This document shows, piece after piece, positions 27,211-35,091 of a stretch of DNA of 64,000 bases. The notes under the pieces were generated by a model, which saw only the letters and a program-made list of their open reading frames with translations, was not told the DNA's origin and made no database searches. The position numbers and the translations under genes are program-made. The stretch is from Streptomyces sp. SJL17-4 (GTDB taxonomy: Bacteria > Actinomycetota > Actinomycetes > Streptomycetales > Streptomycetaceae): positions 2,790,001-2,854,000 of the forward strand of contig NZ_CP104578.1 of NCBI RefSeq assembly GCF_036826855.1. Direction: 5' to 3'. Every line of letters begins with the position of its first letter. The stretch's first letter is position 1.

Positions 27211-28188
27211 CTAGAACAGCACCCGCGCCAGGGCCTGCCGGGCCGCCGTGACCCGCGGGTCGTCGGCGCCGATCACCTCGAAGAGCTCAAGGAGCCGCAG
27301 CCGCGCCGCGTCCCGGTCCTCGCCGACCGTGCGGCGCACGGTCTCCACGAGGCGCCCGAAGGCGTCCTGCACATGACCGCCCACCAGATCGAGGTCGGCG
27401 GCGGCGATCTGCGCGGTCACATCGGCCGGGCCGTCGGCGGCGGCCTTGCGGACCGCGGCCGGGTCGAGGTCCTGCACCCTGGCGAGGAGTTCGGCCTGGG
27501 CCAGACCGAGCTTGGCCTCCGGGTGCGCCGGGTCGTCGGCGAGCACGTTCTTGTACGCCTGGACGGCGCCGGCCAGATCACCCGCGTCGAGCGCGGACAT
27601 GGCCGCTTCGAGGAGTGCGTCGTACGGGCCGACGGGCTGCGCGGCCGCGGCCGTACCGCCGTCGGGGCCCGCGCCGCTCGCGTCGACGACGATGCCGGTC
27701 AGACCGAAGCGCTCCTCGCCGATCTGGATCAGCTGGTCGAGGGTCTCGCGGACCTGGGCCTCGGGCACGGCGCCCTGGAAGAGCGGCAGCGCCTGACCGG
27801 CGACCACCGCGAAAACGGCCGGAATTCCCTGGATGCCGAACTGCTGCATCAGCATCTGGTTGGCGTCGACGTCGATCTTCGCGAGCAGGAAGCGGCCGTT
27901 GTACTCGACGGCGAGCCGCTCAAGGAGCGGGCTCAGCTGCTTGCAGGGCTCGCACCACTCGGCCCAGAAGTCGAGGACGACCGGGACCTCGGCGGAGCGC
28001 TGGAGCACATCGCGCTCGAAGCCCGCCTCGTCGACGTCGATCACCAGGGCGGACGGGGGCACGGCGGCGGGGCCACCCTGTCGGGCGGCTTCGGCGCGCG
28101 TCTGCTCCGCCTTCGCCTTGGCCTCTCCGGCCGCCTTCACCGCGGCGAGGTCGACGACGCCGCTCATGGACATGTTTCGGGGCTGCAT
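27211..28188 (-). CDS. Thioredoxin-TPR protein (YbbN/CnoX-like co-chaperone)
   Basis: A 325-aa cytoplasmic protein. The thioredoxin domain (about 50-155) has WAEWCEPCKQ, i.e. a CEPC active site instead of CGPC. The C-terminal part (about 185-325) has TPR-like helices (DALLEAAMSALDAGDLAGAV, AYKNVLADDPAHPEAKLGLA). The architecture is that of YbbN/CnoX, a holdase linking redox stress to chaperones (family knowledge). ATG 28186-28188 follows GGAGG 8 nt upstream. It is monocistronic. Confidence 0.9.
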   Translation of the reverse strand: MQPRNMSMSGVVDLAAVKAAGEAKAKAEQTRAEAARQGGPAAVPPSALVIDVDEAGFERDVLQRSAEVPVVLDFWAEWCEPCKQLSPLLERLAVEYNGRFLLAKIDVDANQMLMQQFGIQGIPAVFAVVAGQALPLFQGAVPEAQVRETLDQLIQIGEERFGLTGIVVDASGAGPDGGTAAAAQPVGPYDALLEAAMSALDAGDLAGAVQAYKNVLADDPAHPEAKLGLAQAELLARVQDLDPAAVRKAAADGPADVTAQIAAADLDLVGGHVQDAFGRLVETVRRTVGEDRDAARLRLLELFEVIGADDPRVTAARQALARVLF

Positions 28189-28305
28189 ACGTACATCCTC
28201 CCCCTTCCGCGCGCGTAACCGGTAAGTCATGGCTGAACCGTGCCGTCCGCACGTCTCCCGCCGGTGTGCGAGACGTGGGGCGACACGGTTCTTCGTCTTC
28301 GGTTC

Positions 28306-28353
28306 GCACCGGGTCCCCACCCGATGCCGTGCACCGGGTCCCCACCCGGTGCC
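28306..28353. repeat. 25-bp direct repeat in leader region
   Basis: GCACCGGGTCCCCACCCG-type sequence occurs at 28306 and 28331. The second copy is a perfect hairpin (GCACCGGGT-CCCC-ACCCGGTGC, 28331-28352). It lies in the 323-bp gap 28189-28511, which otherwise holds only the two divergent promoters. Confidence 0.7.
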
Positions 28354-28487
28354 ATGGTTGTCGCTCAGGCCGCTCAATGCCTTTCGCTACAGGTCGTAGC
28401 GTAACTCTCCGGGGAGAGCCGTGGGGAGGGCGCGGGCCCGATCCGTACGGTGAACTGGCTCACACGACGGCCCTCTGGCGCCGTACC

Positions 28488-28503
28488 TACCGGCGGGTAT
28501 GGT
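28488..28503 (+). promoter_or_regulatory. tetR promoter with overlapping operator
   Basis: TACC-GGCG-GGTA (28488-28499) overlaps a TATGGT -10 box (28498-28503) 8 nt from ATG 28512. No Shine-Dalgarno sequence is present, consistent with leaderless, autoregulated transcription. Confidence 0.5.
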
Positions 28504-28511
28504 CGACGTTC

Positions 28512-29144
28512 ATGTGTAGCCGCACCAACCGCAGCAGCCGTACCGGGCGCCCCCGCTCCACCGAGGCCGACACGGCCATCCTGGAGGCGACCCGCGCGGC
28601 CCTGGTCGAGCTGGGCTGGTCCAAGCTCACGATGGGTGACGTCGCCGGCCGGGCCGGGGTCGCGAAGACGACCCTGTACCGCCGCTGGGCCAACAAGAGC
28701 GAGCTCGTGGTGGACGCCGTCGCCGTTCTCTTCGATGAACTCGAACTGCCCGACCTTGGTTCCCTTCAGGCCGACATCGAGCATGTCGTGCTCCAGTTCG
28801 CCGCCCTCCTCGAACGCCCCGAGACCAAGACGGCCCTGATGGCGGTGGTGGCCGAGTCGACCCGTGACGAACCGCTGCGCGAGCGCATACGGGCGTCGAT
28901 CGTCGACCGGCAGAAGCGGCTCGTCCTGGAGGGCCGGATACGGGCGCAGCGGCGCGGTGAGCTCCCGGCGGACCGGGACCCGGTCGCGGTGGACGCCACC
29001 GACGACCTGATCTTCGACGTCATCGCGGGCGCGGTCGTGCACCGCGCGCTGGTGAGCGCGGAGCCGGTCGACGAGCCGTGGGTGGCGCGGCTCTCGGCGC
29101 TCCTGGTGGGCGGCCTGGGAGCGGCGGCGGCCGCGCGCGGCTGA
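28512..29144 (+). CDS. TetR-family regulator converging with icmA
   Basis: A 210-aa regulator. The N-terminal HTH (about 15-65) reads ADTAILEATRAALVELGWSK and then LTMGDVAGRAGVAKTTLYRRW. The ligand domain (about 80-205) is all-helical with a hydrophobic end. ATG 28512 is set by the leaderless promoter. It faces icmA tail to tail across a shared terminator. It might bind the perfect palindrome at icmA, but that is inference from proximity only. Confidence 0.88.
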   Translation: MCSRTNRSSRTGRPRSTEADTAILEATRAALVELGWSKLTMGDVAGRAGVAKTTLYRRWANKSELVVDAVAVLFDELELPDLGSLQADIEHVVLQFAALLERPETKTALMAVVAESTRDEPLRERIRASIVDRQKRLVLEGRIRAQRRGELPADRDPVAVDATDDLIFDVIAGAVVHRALVSAEPVDEPWVARLSALLVGGLGAAAAARG

Positions 29145-29161
29145 GAACCTCGAAAAGAGAG

Positions 29162-29193
29162 AGGGGCGGTACGGGAGTTCCCGTACCGCCCCT
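29162..29193. terminator. Bidirectional terminator between tetR and icmA
   Basis: A perfect 14-bp stem (AGGGGCGGTACGGG and complement) with an AGTT loop lies between converging stops. Confidence 0.85.
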
Positions 29194-29211
29194 GACACGT
29201 CAGTGGGACCG

Positions 29212-30912
29212 TCAGAAGCCCGGGGGCTCCGTGTAGACGCCCCACTCGTCGCGCAGCGCGTCGCAGATCTCGCCGAGGGTGGCCTCGGCGCGGACGGCGT
29301 CCAGCATCGGGGCGATCATGTTCGAGCCGTCCCGGGCTGCGGCCAGCATGGCGTCGATCGAGGCGCGGACCTTGGCGTCGTCGCGGCGCTCCTTGCGCTC
29401 GCCGAGGACCCGGACCTGCTCCCACTCGACCTCGTGGCTGACGCGGAGGATCTCCAGGTCGCCGGTGACGGAGCCGTGGTGGACGTTGACGCCGACGACC
29501 CGCTTGTCGCCCTTCTCCAGGGACCGCTGGTACTGGAAGGCGGACTCGGCGATCTCGCCGGTGAACCAGCCGTCCTCGATGCCGCGCAGGATGCCGGAGG
29601 TGATCGGCCCGATGGGGTGCTGCCCGTCCGGGTGGGCGCGGCGGCCGCGCTCCTTGATCTGGTCGAAGATCTTCTCGGCGTCGGCCTCGATGCGGTCGGT
29701 GAGCTGCTCGACGTACCAGGAGCCGCCGAGCGGGTCGGCGACGTTGGCGACGCCGGTCTCCTCCATCAGCACCTGCTGGGTGCGGAGCGCGATCTCGGCG
29801 GCCTGCTCGCTGGGGAGCGCGAGGGTCTCGTCGAGGGCGTTGGTGTGGAGGGAGTTGGTGCCGCCGAGGACGGCGGAGAGGGCCTCCACGGCGGTCCGTA
29901 CGACGTTGTTGTACGGCTGCTGGGCGGTGAGGGAGACACCGGCGGTCTGGGTGTGGAAGCGGAGCCACTGGGCCTTGTCGGTCTTGGCGCCGTAGACCTC
30001 CTTCATCCAGCGGGCCCAGATGCGGCGGGCGGCGCGGAACTTGGCGATCTCCTCGAAGAAGTCGAGGTGGGCGTCGAAGAAGAAGGACAGACCGGGGGCG
30101 AAGACGTCCACGTCGAGGCCGCGGCTGAGGCCGAGCTCGACGTAGCCGAAGCCGTCGGCGAGGGTGTACGCGAGCTCCTGCGCGGCCGTCGCCCCGGCCT
30201 CGCGGATGTGGTAGCCGGAGACGGAGAGCGGCTTGTACGCGGGGATGCCCTGCGCGCAGTGCTCCATCAGGTCGCCGATGAGACGCAGATGGGGCTCTGG
30301 CTCGAAGAGCCACTCCTTCTGCGCGATGTACTCCTTGAAGATGTCGGTCTGGAGCGTGCCGTTGAGCACGGCCGGGTCGACGCCCTGACGCTCGGCGGCG
30401 ACCAGGTACATGCAGAAGACGGGCACGGCGGGGCCGGAGATCGTCATCGAGGTGGTGACGTCGCCGAGCGGGATGTCCTTGAAGAGGACCTCCATGTCGG
30501 CGGCGGAGTCGATGGCGACACCGCAGTGGCCGACCTCGCCGAGGGCGCGGGGGTCGTCGGAGTCGCGGCCCATGAGGGTGGGCATGTCGAAGGCGACGGA
30601 GAGGCCGCCGCCGCCGGCGGCCAGGATCATCTTGTAGCGCTCGTTGGTCTGCTCGGCGTTGCCGAAGCCGGCGAACTGGCGGATGGTCCAGGTCCGGCCG
30701 CGGTAGCCGGTCGCGTGGAGTCCCCGGGTGTAGGGGTACTCGCCGGGCCAGCCGATGCGCTCGAACCCCTCGTAGGTGTCGCCGGGCCGGGGCCCGTAGA
30801 CCGGCTCGACGGCGTCGCCGGAGAGCGTGGTGAAGTCGGCGTCGCGCTTGCGGGCCTTGTCGTAACGGGCCTGCCAGCGACGGCGGCCTTCCTCGATCGC
30901 GTCAGCGTCCAT
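29212..30912 (-). CDS. icmA: Isobutyryl-CoA mutase large subunit
   Basis: A 566-aa B12-dependent mutase subunit that interconverts isobutyryl-CoA and n-butyryl-CoA with a separate small cobalamin-binding subunit, which is not in this window. Two residues decide specificity: Phe80 in TIRQFAGFG and Gln198 in KEYIAQKEW. Methylmalonyl-CoA mutase has Tyr and Arg there, so this is the isobutyryl type. The length matches IcmA and there is no C-terminal B12 domain. ATG 30910-30912 has no Shine-Dalgarno sequence and lies 8 nt from a perfect palindrome. MeaB, thiolase and epimerase genes for related acyl-CoA steps lie 15-18 kb away. Confidence 0.95.
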   Translation of the reverse strand: MDADAIEEGRRRWQARYDKARKRDADFTTLSGDAVEPVYGPRPGDTYEGFERIGWPGEYPYTRGLHATGYRGRTWTIRQFAGFGNAEQTNERYKMILAAGGGGLSVAFDMPTLMGRDSDDPRALGEVGHCGVAIDSAADMEVLFKDIPLGDVTTSMTISGPAVPVFCMYLVAAERQGVDPAVLNGTLQTDIFKEYIAQKEWLFEPEPHLRLIGDLMEHCAQGIPAYKPLSVSGYHIREAGATAAQELAYTLADGFGYVELGLSRGLDVDVFAPGLSFFFDAHLDFFEEIAKFRAARRIWARWMKEVYGAKTDKAQWLRFHTQTAGVSLTAQQPYNNVVRTAVEALSAVLGGTNSLHTNALDETLALPSEQAAEIALRTQQVLMEETGVANVADPLGGSWYVEQLTDRIEADAEKIFDQIKERGRRAHPDGQHPIGPITSGILRGIEDGWFTGEIAESAFQYQRSLEKGDKRVVGVNVHHGSVTGDLEILRVSHEVEWEQVRVLGERKERRDDAKVRASIDAMLAAARDGSNMIAPMLDAVRAEATLGEICDALRDEWGVYTEPPGF

Positions 30913-30920
30913 GCTTCGAA

Positions 30921-30942
30921 TTTACTAGGACGTCCTAGTAAA
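30921..30942 (-). promoter_or_regulatory. 22-bp perfect palindrome at icmA start
   Basis: TTTACTAGGAC (30921-30931) is followed directly by its reverse complement (30932-30942), ending 8 bp from the icmA ATG. It covers a -10-like TAGTAA, so bound repressor would block transcription. The symmetry and length are typical of a TetR-family operator. Confidence 0.8.
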
Positions 30943-30954
30943 TGTCGATGGGAA

Positions 30955-30978
30955 ACCCCCGCACATCAGTGCGGGGGT
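30955..30978 (-). terminator. Terminator after DUF3817 gene
   Basis: ACCCCCGCAC and GTGCGGGGGT form a perfect 10-bp stem with an ATCA loop, 5 nt past the stop. Confidence 0.75.
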
Positions 30979-30983
30979 CCGTG

Positions 30984-31316
30984 TCAGGCCTTGACCGGCT
31001 CCGGCCGCGCGCCGCCGATCAGCGGCAGCGTCTCGGCGACGACCTTGCGCTCGACGAAGAACGCGGCGAAGGGGATCGTGCCCGAGACCAGGACCCAGAG
31101 CAGCTTCCCGAACGGCCAGCGGGCCTTGGAGCCCAGGTCGAAGGCGAAGACGAGGTAGATGATGTAGAGGACACCGTGGGCCTGGGAGACCGCGAAGGTC
31201 ACGTCCTCGCCCATGTCGAACCCGTACTTGAAGACCATGCAGGTGCACAGCACGAGCAGCATGACGGCGGTGATGTACGCCATGACGCGGTAACGGGTCA
31301 GCACGCTGGATTTCAT
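30984..31316 (-). CDS. DUF3817 membrane protein (copy 1)
   Basis: A 110-aa protein with about three transmembrane helices (VMAYITAVMLLVLCTCMVFK, VSQAHGVLYIIYLVFAFDLG, FGKLLWVLVSGTIPFAAFFV). The short motif HGVLYIIY and the end FFVERKV are DUF3817 hallmarks. Start 31314-31316 has a TACGCT box 7 nt upstream and no ribosome binding site, so it is probably leaderless. A paralog is at 39615-39968. Function is unknown. Confidence 0.85.
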   Translation of the reverse strand: MKSSVLTRYRVMAYITAVMLLVLCTCMVFKYGFDMGEDVTFAVSQAHGVLYIIYLVFAFDLGSKARWPFGKLLWVLVSGTIPFAAFFVERKVVAETLPLIGGARPEPVKA

Positions 31317-31381
31317 GCCGTCGAGCGTAACGGCACGTTCCGGGCGATCTTCGCGCGGGTCGGCCCTCGCGGTACGAGGGC

Positions 31382-31891
31382 CTACTTCTCCTCGAAGTCG
31401 TCCGCCGCGACCCGCAGCGGGCGCAGCATCGCGAAGATCTCGGCGCACTCCTCCGCGTCGTACGCGCCGAGCCCGAAGTCCATCTCCATCAGGTCGCGGG
31501 TGGCCGCCTCGACCACCTCGCGGCCCTTCTCCGTGATGGAGGCGAGCGTTCCGCGGCCGTCGTTGGGGTTGGGCCGCTTGTCGACGAGACCGGACTTCAC
31601 GAGCCGGTCCACCGTGTTCGTCACGGACGTGGGGTGGACCATCAGCCGCTCGCCGATCTTGGACATCGGCAGCTCGCCCGCCTTCGAGAAGGTGAGCAGC
31701 ACCAGGGCCTCGTACCGCGCGAAGGTCAGCCCGTACGGCTTCACGACGGCGTCGACCTCCGCGAGCAGGATCTGGTGGGCGCGCATGATCGAGGTGATCG
31801 CGGCCATCGAGGGGACCGGGCCCCAGCGCTTCTGCCAGAGTTCGTCGGCGCGGGCGATGGGGTCGAAGGGGAGACTGAGCGGCTTCGGCAC
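31382..31891 (-). CDS. MarR-family regulator
   Basis: A 169-aa winged-helix regulator. The HTH region (about 60-120) reads LTFARYEALVLLTFSKAGEL, then PMSKIGERLMVHPTSVTNTV and the wing RPNPNDGRGTLASITEKG. It starts with GTG at 31889-31891, with AAGG 7 nt upstream. The closest neighbour on the same strand is the DUF3817 gene, 65 bp downstream. Ligand and targets are unknown. Confidence 0.9.
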   Translation of the reverse strand: MPKPLSLPFDPIARADELWQKRWGPVPSMAAITSIMRAHQILLAEVDAVVKPYGLTFARYEALVLLTFSKAGELPMSKIGERLMVHPTSVTNTVDRLVKSGLVDKRPNPNDGRGTLASITEKGREVVEAATRDLMEMDFGLGAYDAEECAEIFAMLRPLRVAADDFEEK

Positions 31892-32093
31892 GCGTCGACC
31901 TTACCGACTGGTCATATGCCGGTCAGCCCCGTCTCGCCTTTCGGTCGCCGGCCACCGGATGCCGTGTGGGCGGACCCCGCCGGGATCGCGGTGTCGCAGC
32001 CCGGAACCGGCTGACCGACATGTCACGATGGCCCGAATTGTTCCGTCATTCGTACGAAGCGCCGTGCTCGCCGTACCCGACCCTGGGGGCCGG

Positions 32094-33104
32094 ATGTCCC
32101 GCCGCACCGTCACCGCCCTGGTCCTCGTCTCCGCGCTGCTCCTGACCGGGTGCGGCGAGGACGAGCCCCCGAAGGGCCCCGTCGGTCCGCCCTCCACGCG
32201 CGGCGAGGCCGCGGCCCCCGCGAGCGGCTCGCCGTTCTGGGTCGACCCGGAGAGCGACGCGGCCAAGCAGGTGCGCCAGTACGAGGCGCAGGGCAGGACC
32301 GAGGACGCGAAGATCCTGAAGCGGATCGCGGACCGCCCGGTCGCGGACTGGCCGGCCGGGGACGATCCCGTGCCGGAGATCACCCGCGCGGTGCGGGGCG
32401 CGGCGGCGGAGAACCGTACGGCCGTGTTCGTCGCGTACAACATCCCGCACCGCGACTGCGGTATGTACTCGGCGGGCGGCTCGCACGACGCCCAGGCCTA
32501 CCGGACCTGGATCGACTCCTTCGCCACCGCGCTCGGGGAGTCCTCCGCGATCGTCGTCCTGGAGCCGGACGCGGTGCCGCACATCGTGGACGGCTGTACC
32601 CCGGCCCAGTACCACGACGAGCGGTACCAGCTGCTCGCCGAGGCCATCGAGCGGCTGAAGCGGCAGCCCCGCACCCGGGTCTATCTGGACGCGGGCAACC
32701 CGGCCTGGATCGACGATCCGGGCAAGCTGGTGGAGCCGCTGCGCCGGGCGGGTGTCGCCCGAGCGGACGGCTTCTCCCTGAACGTCTCCAACTTCCAGAC
32801 GAACGACACGGTGAAGGGCTTCGGCGCCACCCTGTCGGGGCTGCTCGGCGGCGCCCACTTCACCGTGGACACCAGCCGCAACGGCGCCGGCCCCCTCCCG
32901 GGCGACCGGGCGGAGGCCTGGTGCAATCCGCCGGGCCGGTCCCTCGGCGTACCGCCGACGGACCGGACCGGGGACGACCTGGTGGACGCCTATCTGTGGA
33001 TCAAGCGCCCCGGCGACTCGGACGGCCAGTGCCGGGGCGGCCCGGCCGCCGGGACGTGGTGGCCGGACTACGCCCTGGGCCTGGCGCGCCGGGCGAAGTC
33101 CTGA
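32094..33104 (+). CDS. cslZ: GH6 endoglucanase-like lipoprotein (CslZ)
   Basis: A 336-aa secreted lipoprotein: signal VTALVLVSALLLTGC with lipobox Cys20, so it should be anchored outside the membrane. The GH6 fold is shown by NIPHRDCG (Asp121), VVLEPDAVPHIV (catalytic-acid Asp159), YLDAGNPAWI, GFSLNVSNFQTN, WCNPPGRSLG and YLWIKRPGDSDGQC. The ATG at 32094 precedes the signal peptide. It converges on glxA-cslA with a 19-bp gap. It probably trims the beta-glucan made by CslA at hyphal tips (family knowledge plus context). Confidence 0.9.
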   Translation: MSRRTVTALVLVSALLLTGCGEDEPPKGPVGPPSTRGEAAAPASGSPFWVDPESDAAKQVRQYEAQGRTEDAKILKRIADRPVADWPAGDDPVPEITRAVRGAAAENRTAVFVAYNIPHRDCGMYSAGGSHDAQAYRTWIDSFATALGESSAIVVLEPDAVPHIVDGCTPAQYHDERYQLLAEAIERLKRQPRTRVYLDAGNPAWIDDPGKLVEPLRRAGVARADGFSLNVSNFQTNDTVKGFGATLSGLLGGAHFTVDTSRNGAGPLPGDRAEAWCNPPGRSLGVPPTDRTGDDLVDAYLWIKRPGDSDGQCRGGPAAGTWWPDYALGLARRAKS

Positions 33105-33123
33105 CACCTGCCCTTCGAGGGGG

Positions 33124-35088
33124 TCAGTCGCCCACCTGGATCCACTTCGCCTCGGACGGGATGCCGTTCGCGTCGGTGACGAAGAGCATGTACCAGCCGG
33201 GCGGTACGAGGGTCCGGTCCTCCGGTACGTCGACGGTGACCGTCGTCCCGTTCTGGCTCTTCGTCAGGCCGAGCTCCACCGAGCGCTGTTCGACGTCGGT
33301 GGTGTGGGTGACGGCGCTGGGCCGCATGAGCCGGGCCTTGACGATCCGGCCGGCGTCCTTGGTCTTGAAGGTGGCGCGGCCGTTCTGGTCGAGTTCCTGC
33401 GGGCCCTCCCCCAGGACGGGCCGGTCGGCGCCGGCCTTGTGGAGGTAGGGCGGGGTGAAGACCTCGATGCGCTGCTCGAAGGTGCCGAGCCTGGTGTTGT
33501 CCTTGTCGTCGAAGAGCGGGTCGGAGCCGAAGGTGGCGACCCGGCCGTCGGGCAGCAGCAGCGCCTCGGAGTGGTAGTTGCGGCCGACGTTGGGCTCGGC
33601 GGCCTCGGCGAAGGCATTGGCCCCGGGGTTGTAGAACTGTGCCTTGCGGATGTCGGTGCCGCCGCGGCCCCGGTAGTCCTCGGAGCCGCCGGTGGTGAAG
33701 ACGGTGTCGTCGGGCAGCAGGACGCTGCTGAGATAGCGGGTGCCCTGCGGGAGCGCCGGCCCGTCGGTGAAGACGGGGCTGTCCTTGGAGACGTCGATGA
33801 TCGAGGTGCGGGCGGTCGACTTGGACGACTCGCCGACCCCGCCGCCACCGAGGACCATGACCTTCTGGTTCTGGGCGGGGGGCAGGATCAGGGAGGCGGA
33901 GGTCTCCAGCTGGTCGGGGTCGGTGAGCCCGCCGAGCTTGGTGAAGGTGTTCTTCTTCAGGTCCCACAGGCCCGGCTCGCGGCCCTTCTCGGCGGGGCCG
34001 TATCCGGCGTTGGAGCCGGTGTAGAGGAGCTTGCCGCCCTTGGTGAGGAAGAGGGAGGGGTAGGTGGGGAAGTAGCGGAAGGGGCCCTTGGACCACTTCT
34101 TGGTCGTGGGGTCGTAGATCTCGTTGTCGCCGGGGACGACGTCGCCGACGTCGTTGAGGCCGGAGACGGCGAGGACCTTGCCGTCGTCGAGGGTGACGAG
34201 GGTGGGGTACCAGCGGGCGTCCTTCATGGGGGCGACCGGGATGTACTTCTCGGCCTTCGGGTCGAACTCGTAGGCGCCCTTGATGCCCTGGAAGTCCTGC
34301 TTCTCGGTGGTCAGCTTCTGCGCGAGGCCGTAGACGTTGTCGGCGGCGTCGCCCTTGAGGCCGACGACCTCGTACTGCGCGGCCTCGGTGGTGAGGGCCT
34401 GCGGGCCCTCCTTGCGGGCCTCGACGAAGACCCGGGCCTCGGCGGCGGTGACCTTGGTCTGCCACGGCTTCATCTGGCCGCTCTTGAAGTACGAGATCTC
34501 GAACTCGCGCTTGGCCTTGGGGACGGTGACGTCGAACTTGGAGACGTACTCGACCCCGGAGGGCGAGCGGAAGACGGTGCCCTTCTTGAGGGTGATCGCC
34601 TTGTCGGGGCTCTCGTTCTTGACCCGCATGCCGCCGCCGGCCCTCTTGACCTCGCCGTTGAGGATCTCGTACCGCGCGGTGCCGCCGGCGACGAGCAGCC
34701 GGCCGTCGGGGAGCTGGGTGTGGCCGGAGCAGAAGAAGTCCACGGGGGTCGGGATCTTCTTGAAGGTGTTCTTGACGGGGTCCCAGAGGATCGTCTCGAA
34801 GGTCCCCGCGTCGAAGTTCTTCTGGTTGTTGCCGGAGCCGGCGATCAGCAGCACCTTGCCGGTGTGCAGCAGGGCCGCGTGGATGGCGTTGATCCGGTAC
34901 TGCTCCGGGACGCCGACCTCGGCCCAGGAGCCGAACTGCCTCTTGTAGCCGGGCTGGGCGATCTTGTACGCGTGGTACTTCTCCTCGGCGAAGGAGACGG
35001 CGGCGGGGGCGTTGAGCGCCGCGAGGACCAGCACCGCTCCGCTGCCGAACAGGGTCTTCTTGAACTTCTTGGACGGCCGGTAGGCCAT
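33124..35088 (-). CDS. glxA: GlxA, copper radical (galactose oxidase-like) oxidase
   Basis: A 654-aa exported, membrane-anchored enzyme (hydrophobic anchor about 12-32). Seven Kelch-like blades carry the expected radical-copper residues: Cys120 in DFFCSGHTQ and Tyr294 in ARWYPT (Cys-Tyr crosslink partner, with Trp293 beside it), axial Tyr505 and His506 in GRNYHSEALL, and His595 in SAVTHTTD. A DUF1929-type domain ends PPGWYMLFVTDANGIPS. ATG 35086-35088 follows GGAGG and lies 3 nt from the cslA stop. GlxA oxidises the CslA glycan and is required for its deposition in S. lividans (established knowledge). Confidence 0.95.
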   Translation of the reverse strand: MAYRPSKKFKKTLFGSGAVLVLAALNAPAAVSFAEEKYHAYKIAQPGYKRQFGSWAEVGVPEQYRINAIHAALLHTGKVLLIAGSGNNQKNFDAGTFETILWDPVKNTFKKIPTPVDFFCSGHTQLPDGRLLVAGGTARYEILNGEVKRAGGGMRVKNESPDKAITLKKGTVFRSPSGVEYVSKFDVTVPKAKREFEISYFKSGQMKPWQTKVTAAEARVFVEARKEGPQALTTEAAQYEVVGLKGDAADNVYGLAQKLTTEKQDFQGIKGAYEFDPKAEKYIPVAPMKDARWYPTLVTLDDGKVLAVSGLNDVGDVVPGDNEIYDPTTKKWSKGPFRYFPTYPSLFLTKGGKLLYTGSNAGYGPAEKGREPGLWDLKKNTFTKLGGLTDPDQLETSASLILPPAQNQKVMVLGGGGVGESSKSTARTSIIDVSKDSPVFTDGPALPQGTRYLSSVLLPDDTVFTTGGSEDYRGRGGTDIRKAQFYNPGANAFAEAAEPNVGRNYHSEALLLPDGRVATFGSDPLFDDKDNTRLGTFEQRIEVFTPPYLHKAGADRPVLGEGPQELDQNGRATFKTKDAGRIVKARLMRPSAVTHTTDVEQRSVELGLTKSQNGTTVTVDVPEDRTLVPPGWYMLFVTDANGIPSEAKWIQVGD

Positions 35089-35091
35089 GGC

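Noticed and set aside
27068..27214. Plus-strand 48-residue ORF starting MAGRIRTDS
   Set aside because: It spans the strong hairpin at 27120, lacks a convincing ribosome binding site and resembles no family.
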